Positions 56,237 through 64,000 of a DNA stretch of 64,000 nt are shown in pieces. The notes under the pieces are model-generated. The model searched no databases, was not told the DNA's origin, and saw only the letters and a list, made by a program, of their open reading frames with translations. The stretch is taken from NCBI GenBank assembly GCA_026261815.1, contig JAMPIT010000493.1:3861501-3925500 (forward strand), given 5' to 3'. Source of the DNA: Monarcha castaneiventris obscurior (lineage: Eukaryota; Chordata; Aves; Passeriformes; Monarchidae). Numbering within the stretch: position 1 is the stretch's first letter; each line of letters starts with the position of its first letter. A program made the position numbers and the translations under genes.

Positions 56237-57450
56237 GCAGGCTCCAGAATGAGGAGGAGAGCCAAGAAGAAGGAGCCTGCTGGCTGTGCCCGTCTTGCTC
56301 TATCTCCTGCCACCACCTCCCAGGTGAGATGCTTGGACACCTAGGCCTGTGGGATCTGCCTGCCCAGGAGAGCAGGGAACCACTGCAGGGAAGCATGAGA
56401 GGTTCCCACCCCGTCAGACATGGAGAAGATAAGGAAGAAAGTGGAAGCCAGTGGAAGAGACATCCCCAAAGCAGAGGCTCTTCCCAGCCCCTCTGGGTGC
56501 TCCCCCTGAGCCACCCCGTTGTTTGGGGTCTGCATCCCTCATGCTTCTGGGGAGCTGCTGCCCCTTCTTGGCTGCTGAAGATGTGCTGAAGGCCAAGCCC
56601 TGCCCGCAGTGCCCTGTGCCAGCCTGGCTGGGCCCTGCCCTGCCCCCAGCTCTGTGCACACCATGGTGGGTGCAAAGGACCTGCTCCCCAGGGACCCTGC
56701 CCTGGGGCTCACCCCACCATCCCCCTCTCCTAGGCCAGGACTCTGTGCCAGGAGCTCCGTGAGGAGGTTAATGAGATGAAGGCAGAGCAGTCCCTCATGG
56801 CAGAGAACATCTGGACCATCCAGGAGTCCCTTGACCTGGTGAGCTGCCACCAGTGCCCCCAAGAGCTGCCCCTCACTGCTGTCCCTGGCCTGCAGCCCTT
56901 GGAGGCTCCCAGTGCGAAGGGAACCAGGAGGGAAGAGTGGGAAGGGTTTCTGAAGAGTGGAATGTGGACGCTCATCCCAACCCACCCAGAGCCCCCCACT
57001 CCTTCTGCCAGCCTCTCTCCAGCCCCAGAGGAGGTGACAGCCTGGCGTGCTGGACATGCTGCAGGATTTCCTGGTGGGCAGCAAAGCAGGAGAAGGAGGA
57101 AGAGGAGGAAGAGGAGGCTGATGTCTGCCAGTGGAGCGGGACTGCAGCCCCCAGCACCTCCAGCCACTGCATGCCCCAAGCTCTGTGCTCCTGTTCCCTG
57201 CACGTCCCACCAGAGACACAACCTGGCATAGGCAGAGCCAGGGCAGCTCCAGTGTGCTCCCTGTTTTCTGCTCAGAAAAGGGCCCTGTTCAGGGTGGCAG
57301 AAGAAACAGCAGGAGCTGGTGAATCCCTGGGGCCAGGCTGCATTGACATCCCACCACGGCCCCTCCTTGGTGCACATGGGCACCCAAAACCCTTGGCTGG
57401 GGAGGAATCTTGAAATTCCACAAAGGCAAGTGCAGGGTCCTGCGTCCTGG
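56237..57450 (+). pseudogene. 5'-truncated tandem duplicate of the QRICH2-like gene start
   Basis: Parallels 60438-62580. The match starts at aggctccagaatgagg and continues through ggagcctgctggctgtgccc. A deletion then removes the start codon and about the first 35 codons, resuming in exon 1 at LGLWDLPAQE (~56326). A frameshift follows, since DMEKIRKKVEASGRD lies in another frame, and the exon-1 donor is gc instead of gt (56457). The 105-nt exon 2 homologue (56734-56838, LCQELREEVNEMKAEQSLMA) is open with both splice sites. The later ctggacatgctgcaggattt segment lacks one base relative to copy 2. I call it a pseudogene; an unknown alternative first exon could in principle rescue part of it. 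Confidence 0.75.
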
Positions 57451-57490
57451 GGAGTTCATCCAGGATCCCCCAGCACCCACAGCTCCATCC
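57396..57490 (+). mobile_element. CR1 LINE remnant
   Basis: ggctggggaggaatcttgaa then caaaggcaagtgcagggtcc, the CR1 internal string. It matches the start of the longer CR1 at 62.53 kb, so the insertion predates the tandem duplication. Confidence 0.65.
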
Positions 57491-60437
57491 CATGGGTGCA
57501 GCCAGCATGAGGCCACCCAGCAACAGACCCTCTGGCCAACAGTGTGGCTGGGACTCGGGTGAGTGCCATGGGGACAGCAATGGCTTTGGGGACAGCACTG
57601 GCCCTGTTCCCTCCAGCTGTCATAGCTGGGGGCCGTGTGATGCCCTGGCATCAGACCCATTTAGCCAGGGATGGAACTGTGGGGATGCTGGTGATGCTGC
57701 TGTGCCAAATCCTCCCAAGAGCGACAGGTTTCTCTCATTCAGGGAGGCACAAGGAGGGGGCAGCTCCAGGATGGAGCCCCTCTAAAACACAGCAGCTGCT
57801 CGTGGCTGCCCGGGACACACAGGGATGGGAGGTACAGGGCACAGGCTCCCACACCTGCCATCCCAACCAGCCCTCACACCTGTGTCCTTGCTTGGTCAGC
57901 ACTCTGGATGCCCCTGATCCGTGCTGGGAGGTCAGCTCATGACCTGGCTCTGGAGAGCATGTGGCTGTCCTGAGAGGGTGGTCCTGGACCTTTGGGATAC
58001 CCTGGGGCTGTATTAAGGCGAAACAGCAGCAATCAATTAGAAAGTTGGAGGTTTTTGGCAGCAAGGATTTAAACCTTATGATTGGTTGCACGGACTGTGG
58101 CAGCAACGATTTAAGTATTTCTAAACATCCTGCAGATTGAATTTCCCTGGACAACCTGTGGATTAAACTTCCCCGAGGAACAGCCCACAGATTAAGTTTA
58201 TTTCAACAGCCCATGGATTAAAATACTCTGAACAACACGTGGCAACTTTTTGGAACAGCCCACAAATTAAACTTCCCTGATGAACAGCCTGTGGATTAAA
58301 CAGCTACCCCAATGAAGAGCTCGTGGGTTAAATTTCCCTGAAGTATATGTGGAAACAGCAAGTTCTTAACAGCCCATGGCATCCACCATTTAAACTTTCA
58401 AGGAGAAAGGAAGAAGAAAAGGAAGACAAATAGAGGAAGAACTGGAAGAAACAGCCTGGGTTCCAGCACCGTTCCTGGTCCGGTTCCTCAGCATGGTGGG
58501 TGTCCCTCCAGCCCCTGTCCATTGTGGAATTTATAGATTGGTCCTTGCACAGCCACATTTTGTTATTCTTGAACTTTTCAGAACAGGGCTGGGGGTTTCA
58601 GTCTCCTTCCCTCATCAGATGCAAGTGCAGTGCTGCCTCAAACTTGTTCTTTGAGATAGTTTCCCAAGATACAAAGTTGGTCCCAGAAAAACGCTATCCT
58701 GCCTCCAAAAGGCCCCCTTTTCCAACGGAACCATCTCTCATTATTGTGCTATCATTCCTTTTCTCTTCTGCCTAGTCTTTGAGCATTAGCTCTTTCAGGT
58801 TTACATTAACTCTTCCAGGTTTTCAGTCTCTCACATTTATCCCTTTGCCACACTGGCATTCCATTAACTTCCCGCTGGTTCTGTTTCTGAAAGGGAAGCC
58901 ATTCAGTACATCCTTTAAATACAGCATGAGGTGCTGGAACTGCCATCCAAGGTCTTCATCTGACCCCAGAGAGCACCTGCCCACTTGTCAGGGGTCACTG
59001 GCCCTCTCTGTATCCCTTCTTGCCTCTCCAGGGAGCCAGGCTGTGTCCCTGGAGTCCCCTTGCTGCTCCTGGGCACAGGCTGTGTTCCCAAAGTCTTCAG
59101 CCCCAGCTCTGGGCTTGCCCCATTTGGGGTACCCATGCCTGAAGTGTGTGGGGGGGAGGGGGGGCTTGGCAGGGGCAGCCTGGCTCCTGCTGCCCTCCTG
59201 GGAAGAGGAGGCAAAGGGGAGCAGGTTGATGGGCAGAAGTGCAGCAGCAAGGGCAGACCCAGGGCCCCTCAGCCTATCCCCAGCCCCTGTCTTCAAGCCC
59301 CTGGCTCATGGAGCCAAACTCAAGTGCCCCTGAGAACCCAAAGGCAAAAGCTGCTCACCCCATGGAGAACGCCCAGCTCCCACAGCCACAGCACCCAGCC
59401 CCATTCTGGCTTTGCCACCAGCCCCAGTTCCCACAGGACTGGGCTGATGGGGATGCCCCTGAAGGAATTTCCACATCAGTGGGTTTTGGGAGCTTCCCTC
59501 TGCAGATTCACCTGTGTCTAGTATGAACGGGAGCTTTTTCCCAGGTGGGACCCCACAAAAAGCCCATTCCCCCCATGGCACCCCCTTTATTTTGTAGCCA
59601 GCCAGTGGGTTGGACTGTGCTGTGGTGGTGGTGGAGAATCCAGGCTCAGCACCCCACGATTCCCCTGCAAATGCTGGGACTCCCTGCAGTGCCATGCCCA
59701 GCCCAGGAGCCAGGATTCCCCTAGGAACTCACCCAGCCCTCCTGTGCTCAAAGCTCCTGAGCCTTCCCAGAGCAGGGAGATGTCAGTGATCCCACTGCCT
59801 GGTGGTCAGGCCTGCAGGTTTAAAAGGGAATTGCTAGCTGATGATCTTTGTAAGGATTTGTCTGGTTCAAAGATTTTTCCCAGTGTTTGAGTCTTTTACT
59901 TCCTAGGCTTGTGTTCATCTGCTCTCCCCTGCTTGTATGGCTCTTTGCTTTGGAGCGAGGTGCTGAAAAGCTGTGTATTGATGGAGTCAGCAGCAGCCTT
60001 CCACCATCCCCACATCTAAGGGAGAAGGGAAACTGTCATGCTTTTGAGACCTCAAAAATGAATGACTGGAGGTGCTTCCTCTCTGGGACTGGTCTCCTCC
60101 CGGAGTGTTCTGGAATGCTGCAGGCTGTGTGAGAACATGGATCACCTCTCCACAGGGCACAGCCCTCCTGGGCAGGCTCAACTCACCCTGCGAGTGGCTC
60201 CCGGGGCACCACCAACCCGATGTGAGCCATCCACGGAGTTATTTTGGGGCTGAAAGCGGTAAAGGCTGGAGGTGTTGTGGCACATGGTCTCTGCAGGTCC
60301 TGTTGGTTGCTGGAACCAGGACACTGCCAGCAGCGGGGGACAATGGGGACATTCCACATGGGGCTGGGCCACTGCTGTGTAACAATGGGCACTCTGCCAG
60401 GGCAGGGGGACACTGTAAAGAGGGACACAAGTGGCAC
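57491..60437. other. Spacer between the duplicate and the QRICH2-like gene
   Basis: About 2.9 kb holding a degenerate minisatellite (58050-58340) and then unclassified sequence, 58.4-58.95 kb being AT-richer and possibly repeat-derived. I found no convincing exon. The QRICH2 promoter should lie at the right end, but I see no CpG island or TATA box there, as might be expected of a testis-type promoter. Confidence 0.5.
58050..58340. repeat. Degenerate ~28-35 bp tandem repeat (cagcccatggattaaa type)
   Basis: Repeated variants of aacagcccatggattaaac with ttccctgatg between them, at about 58148, 58182, 58210, 58258, 58287 and 58320. More decayed copies (cagcaaggatttaaacc, cagcaacgatttaag) precede them. 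Confidence 0.75.
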
Positions 60438-60622
60438 AGGCTCTGGAACAAGGACGAGACTGAAAAGAAAGGAGCCTGCTGGCTGTGCCCGTCTTCCTCT
60501 ACCTCCTTCTACCACCTCCTGCCACCTCCTACCACCTCCCATCCCACGTGCTCCTCTCCAGAGCAACAGCATGAGAGGCTGCTGTTGATGGCAGTTCTGC
60601 GGTTTTGGACAGGTCAGCAGCA

Positions 60623-60865
60623 ATGGCAACGCTCACCCTGGGCCAGATGCTGGATGCTGCCCTCGGGGCACCAAAGACAGAAACCATCGACTTCGAGCAA
60701 CTGCGCAACCTCCTGAACGGGATGCTTTTGCACCTGGGCCTGTGGGATCTGGCTGTCCAGGAGACTGGGGAGCCATTGGAGGGGGCCGAGAGAAGCCCTT
60801 TCTCTGCCTCTTTCCTTAAGGAGTTAATGGAGAAAGTGGAAGCCAATGAAAAAGAACTCGCCGAG
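60623..60865 (+). CDS. QRICH2: QRICH2-like exon 1
   Basis: ATG at 60623, donor gtagag, 243 nt, phase 0. Ends KVEANEKELAE. A possible 5'UTR acceptor (ggttttggacag) lies just before. Confidence 0.82.
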
Positions 60866-63800
60866 GTAGAGGCTCTTCCCAGCCCCGGGTGCTTCTCCCA
60901 AGCTGTCCCCTCCTCTGGGATCTGCACCCCCTCATGCTGCTGGGGAGCTGCTGCTGAGGATGCGCTGAAGGCCAAGCCCTGCCCAGGCTGGGCCCTGCCC
61001 TGCCCCCAGCTCTGTGCACACCATGATAGGTGCAAAGGACCTGGTCCCCAGGGACCCTGCCCTGGGGCTCACCCCACCATCCCCTTCTCCTAGGCCAGGA
61101 CTCTGTGCCAGGAGCTCCGTGAGGAGGTCAATGTGATGAAGGCGGAGCAGTCCCTCATGGCAGAGGACATGCAGAGGATGCAGGAGATGTTTGACCCGGT
61201 GAGCTGCCACCAGTGCCCCCAAGAGCTGCCCCTCACTGCTGCCCTGCTGCCCCTGCCCTGCAGCCCTTGGAGGCTCCCAGTGTGAAGGGCACCAGGAGGG
61301 AAGAATGGGAAGGGTGTCCCAAGAGCAGCACCCAACCCACCCAGAGCCCCCCACTTTGCTTCTGCCAGTGCTGTCTCAGGGAGGGCAGAAGGGCACCACT
61401 GCCTGCAGGTCAGGCCGGTGGTAGAGGTCACTGCCTCCCTCAGACAGGGCTGCTGAGGCATTTGTGAACTCGACAGCCATCAAAAAAGTAACCTGGGTCC
61501 TGAGAAGGTGGGGAGACAAAGGCCCACCTGTGCAATACAGCCACAGCCATTTGGCATAGCCCTGTCCAGGATCCCTCTGCCTTGTGGCCAAGTTAATTGG
61601 CAGACGTTCCTTTTAAGTCCTGCTCCTGTGTTCTGACTCCTGTCCCTGTCCTTGCCCCACTCCAGGAAAACTTCCAGGATATGCTGGATGAACTCCGTAA
61701 CCAGGTGTTGGAGAGTGTCATGGTATGTCCTTGAGCACACCCAGGGCTTGCTCCAGGGCAGGGTCCCCCCACATCAGGGCATGGTCCCCAGAAGTGCTGG
61801 GGGGGATCAACACTCCTCTGGATCCCATCCTGCCCCCAGTTTTATGGATGGCTCTGATGTCTTCCTTCCCAAAAAAAAGGCTGGAAAAGAAGCTGATGCT
61901 CTCCCCAGTCTTAGAGGAGGCAAAAAACATGGTGTGCTGGGATGTGCTGGAGGACTTCCTGGTGGGCAGGAAAGCAGGAGAAGGAGGAGGAGGAGGAGGA
62001 GGAGGAGGAGGCCGAGGTCTCCCACTGGAGGGGGATCACAGCCCCCTGCACCTCCAGCCACTGCGCACCTCAGCGCCTCTGCCAGGGTTGCTCAGGGATT
62101 CTCTTCCCTGTGCATCCCACCAGGAGCAGGACCTGGCATAGGCTGAGCCAGGGCAGCTCCTCAGCTGGCCTAACACGTGCTCCCAGCATATTTTCTGCTC
62201 AGAAAAGGGACTTGTTCAGGGTGGTGGGAGAAACACCAGGAGCTGGTATCTCCCTGGGACCAGGCTGCATTGACATCCCACCACAGCCCCTCCTTGCTCA
62301 GCATCAGGCAGGACCACGGCTCCCTGCCCTGCAGGTCTCTCTGGAGCAGTGGCTGGGATTGGGGGACGGCAGAGGGATGTTATGGGGCAGGTCTGGAATA
62401 CTGAATCCCGTTGCTGGAGGGAAGAATGCCTCGCTGTTGTATTTGATGGCATCACTCAGGTGTTTGCTGATCCCTGGGGTTGGCTGCTAAAACCACAGGC
62501 ACAGAGGTTAAAAGGGCTAAATGGGCTGGGGAGGAACATTTTGAAGTTCAACAAAGGCAAGTGCAGGGTCCTTCACCTGGGGAGGAACAACCCCAGGCAC
62601 CAGCACAGGCCGGGACTGACCGGCTGGAAAAGCAGCTCTGTGGGGAAGGAGCTGGGGGTCCTGGTGGCCAACGAGCTGTCCATGGCCAGCACTGTGCCCG
62701 AGGGGACGAGAAGGGCACTGGTGTCCCGGGGTGCATTAGGAAGAGCATTTCCAGCAGGTCAGGGAGTGATGCTGCCCCTCTGCTCAGCCCTGGCGAGGCC
62801 TCCCCTGGAGCAGCATCCAGTTCTGGGCCCCTCGGGATGAGAGAGACACGGAGCTCTTGGACAGGGTCCCATGGAGGGCCACAAAGATGATTTGGGGACT
62901 GGAGCATCTCTGTCCTGGGGAAAGGCTGAGGGAGCTGGGGCTGTTCAGCCTCAAGAGGAGATGCTGAGAGGGAACCAAGGTTGGGAGGGTGATGCTGAGC
63001 ATCCAGGGGGGATCTGTGCCTCAGGTTCCCCGGGAAGAGCTGGGTCGGGAGGCTGGCTTGGGAATGCTGAATGCAGCCCAGTGTGGCAGCCAGCCCATCC
63101 TCTCCTTCCCAGTCTGCCATGACAGGCGAGGGCGGACAAGGCTTGCTGGACGGGCAGAAGGACGGTGGCGTCATGCGCACACGCCCGTGGGATGACCAAG
63201 GGCTGATTGTCATCGGCAACGAAAGTACCTCTGGGCACAGCTGGGGAGGGACCTGGAGGGTGTGAGGGCACAGCAGGCTGGGCAGGGGCCTGCAGGCTGC
63301 TGGGTTTTCCCCCAGCCATGTTCCCCTGACCCTGGGGAGCTCGCTCTGGTCTCTTCTTACAGTTACCCTCCTGGAAAGGCCCAGGACACCCACACGATGG
63401 CGTGGGGACAGCCGGCCCGTCAGCCCTCTGTCCCACAAGGCCAGGGCACAGGACAGAGGGAAGGATTCGCAGGAGGCGAATGCGAACAGCCACTCGGCCT
63501 CCGCCGGGGCAAATGACACGGGACAGAACGTGGGGCGGAAGGGCATGGGATGGAACATGGGACAGAAGGGCATGGGATGGAACATGGGACGGAACGTGCG
63601 GCGGAGCGACACAGGACGGAATGACGTGGGACAGGATGACATGGGACAGGATGATATGGGACAGATCAAGGACAAAGAGATCAAGATAAGCATCACCAAG
63701 GCAGAGGCTCTTCCCAGCCACTTGGATGTTCCCCCTGAGATGACTGATGTGGGAGAGACCAAGGATGGAGAGATCACAACAAACATCTCTGAGGTAGAGG

Positions 63801-64000
63801 CTCTTCCCAGCCCCCTGGATGTTCCCCCTGAGATGACTGATGTGGGAGAGACCAAGGATGGAGAGAACAAGGATGGAGAGGTCAAGGATGGAGAGATCAA
63901 GATAACCATCTCCAAGGTAGAGGCTCTTCCCAGCCCCCTGGGTGCTGCCCCTGAGATGCTCCCTCCTTTGGGGTCTGCACTCCCATCTTGCTGCCCTTAG
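60623..64000 (+). CDS. QRICH2: QRICH2-like glutamine-rich/DUF4795 family protein, 5' part of the gene
   Basis: QRICH2 is needed for sperm flagellum assembly in mammals (literature knowledge). The N-terminus MATLTLGQMLDAALGAPKTE followed by FEQLRNLLNGMLLHLGLWDL matches the start I know for QRICH2 and its DUF4795 relatives, and PRPSAP1 is the expected neighbour on the same strand. Exons: 60623-60865 (81 codons), 61094-61198 (35), 61666-61722 (19), putative 61890-61961 (24), 63113-63224, and 63363 to the window end or to the donor at 63916/63917. The first four are phase 0. The fifth leaves one base, which with 63363-63364 makes an Ile codon and opens a 212-codon frame ending in TAG at 63998-64000. 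The ATG has a strong context (gcaATGG). Exons 2-4 are helical, probably coiled coil. The last exon carries MGWNMGQKG-like and KDGE repeats. The gene continues beyond the window. The symbol is well supported by synteny; the later exons are less certain. Confidence 0.75.
61094..61198 (+). CDS. QRICH2: QRICH2-like exon 2
   Basis: Acceptor ttctcctag, donor gtgagc, 105 nt, phase 0. Encodes ARTLCQELREEVNVMKAEQS then LMAEDMQRMQEMFDP, a strongly helical segment. Conserved in the upstream duplicate. Confidence 0.83.
61666..61722 (+). CDS. QRICH2: QRICH2-like exon 3
   Basis: Acceptor ccccactccag, donor gtatgt, 57 nt, phase 0. Encodes ENFQDMLDELRNQVLESVM. Confidence 0.72.
61890..61961 (+). CDS. QRICH2: QRICH2-like putative exon 4
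   Basis: Acceptor ctggaaaag (weak, A-rich), donor gtgggc, 72 nt, phase 0. Encodes KLMLSPVLEEAKNMVCWDVL then EDFL. The end is matched by DMLQDFL in the upstream duplicate. The acceptor choice is driven by phase and is uncertain. Confidence 0.45.
61976..62013. repeat. GGA/GGAGA microsatellite
   Basis: Nearly pure (gga)n just after the putative exon-4 donor. The upstream duplicate has a shorter, interrupted counterpart near 57090-57117. Confidence 0.85.
62420..62970 (+). mobile_element. CR1 LINE fragment in a QRICH2-like intron
   Basis: Sense CR1 strings in order: ttcaacaaaggcaagtgcag, gggtcctggtggccaacgag, agcatccagttctgggcccc, tggagcatctctgtcctggg, and gaaaggctgagggagctggg. Both the 5' and the 3' end are missing. 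Confidence 0.88.
63113..63224 (+). CDS. QRICH2: QRICH2-like exon (window exon 5)
   Basis: Acceptor tctccttcccag, donor gtacct, 112 nt, entering in phase 0. Encodes SAMTGEGGQGLLDGQKDGGV through GLIVIGNE. CpG-rich compared with its flanks. I do not recognise the sequence itself; the support is the splice sites and the phase match to the next exon. Confidence 0.6.
63363..63916 (+). CDS. QRICH2: QRICH2-like repetitive exon (window exon 6)
   Basis: Acceptor cttcttacag. Open for 554 nt to the last gtagag donor, where it ends in phase 0, or for 638 nt to the TAG at 63998. It begins TLLERPRTPTRWRGDSRPV, then a 9-residue repeat (KGMGWNMGQ), a 5-residue GQDDM repeat, then the EALPSPLDVPPEMTDVGE and KDGE repeats. 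Which 3' end is used cannot be decided from this window. Confidence 0.6.
63541..63662 (+). repeat. Coding minisatellite (27-bp then 15-bp units)
   Basis: Two 27-base units (63541-63567 and 63568-63594) encoding KGMGWNMGQ-like peptides, then decayed copies and 15-base units of gtgggacaggatgac type encoding GQDDM. All unit lengths are multiples of three. Confidence 0.8.
63666..64000 (+). repeat. Three tandem copies of the exon-1/intron-1 junction, in frame
   Basis: Each copy contains aaggtagaggctcttcccag or a close variant, followed by cccctgagatg-type sequence. The junction positions are 63701 (gc instead of gt), 63794 and 63917. The same string forms the exon-1 donor at 60866 and the decayed donor at 56457. 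The third copy extends into intron-1 sequence (tttggggtctgcactcccat) up to the window end. Confidence 0.85.

Noticed and set aside
62548..63915. 455-codon minus-strand open frame with a Ser/Pro-rich repeat
   Set aside because: Antisense shadow of the repetitive + strand exon that runs into an antisense CR1. It lacks splice and start context, and the + strand exons join in phase.

Overview
This is vertebrate nuclear DNA: split genes with GT-AG introns, CpG-island promoters, AATAAA polyadenylation signals and CR1 LINE fragments. CR1 as the main recognisable retroposon indicates a bird. The 3' end of the CR1 copy near 41.9 kb resembles copies I know from songbirds, so a passerine is likely but not proven. 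The gene order UBE2O - SPHK1 - PRPSAP1 - QRICH2, with matching relative strands, is the order I know from human chromosome 17q25, so this is a conserved syntenic block.

Layout. (1) 1-11.25 kb, + strand: the 3' half of UBE2O, six exons encoding the last 633 residues including the whole ubiquitin-conjugating domain, then a long probable 3'UTR. One intron has a GC donor. (2) 11.25-13.1 kb: short convergent intergenic spacer. (3) 13.1-20.6 kb, - strand: complete SPHK1 (five coding exons, 517 aa from the preferred start) with a GC-rich first exon. It keeps an N-terminal PH-like region that human SPHK1 lacks, and it has Phe where the human enzymes have His just after the catalytic SGDG motif. (4) 20.6-27.4 kb: a gene-poor divergent spacer ending in a ~350 bp AT-rich tract that abuts a CpG island with three identical YY1-type motifs. 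(5) 28.46-53.5 kb, + strand: complete PRPSAP1 (ten exons, 356 aa), whose introns hold two CR1 fragments and an 84 bp imperfect inverted repeat. (6) 53.5-64 kb, + strand: a repeat-rich region holding a degenerate partial duplicate (56.24-57.45 kb) and the start of a QRICH2-like gene (60.62 kb to the window end).

The genes are not a pathway or operon. UBE2O is a large E2/E3 hybrid ubiquitin enzyme, SPHK1 makes sphingosine-1-phosphate, PRPSAP1 is a non-catalytic partner of PRPP synthetase, and QRICH2 is a sperm-flagellum protein. They sit together by conserved synteny.

The most unusual part is the QRICH2-like locus. Its 5' end was tandemly duplicated; the upstream copy lost its start codon and carries frameshifts. 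The downstream gene has a repetitive exon in which the exon-1/intron-1 junction, including the 5' splice site and the intron just after it, appears three times as in-frame coding repeats (spacings 93 and 123 nt). This looks like an intronic sequence captured as protein-coding repeat.
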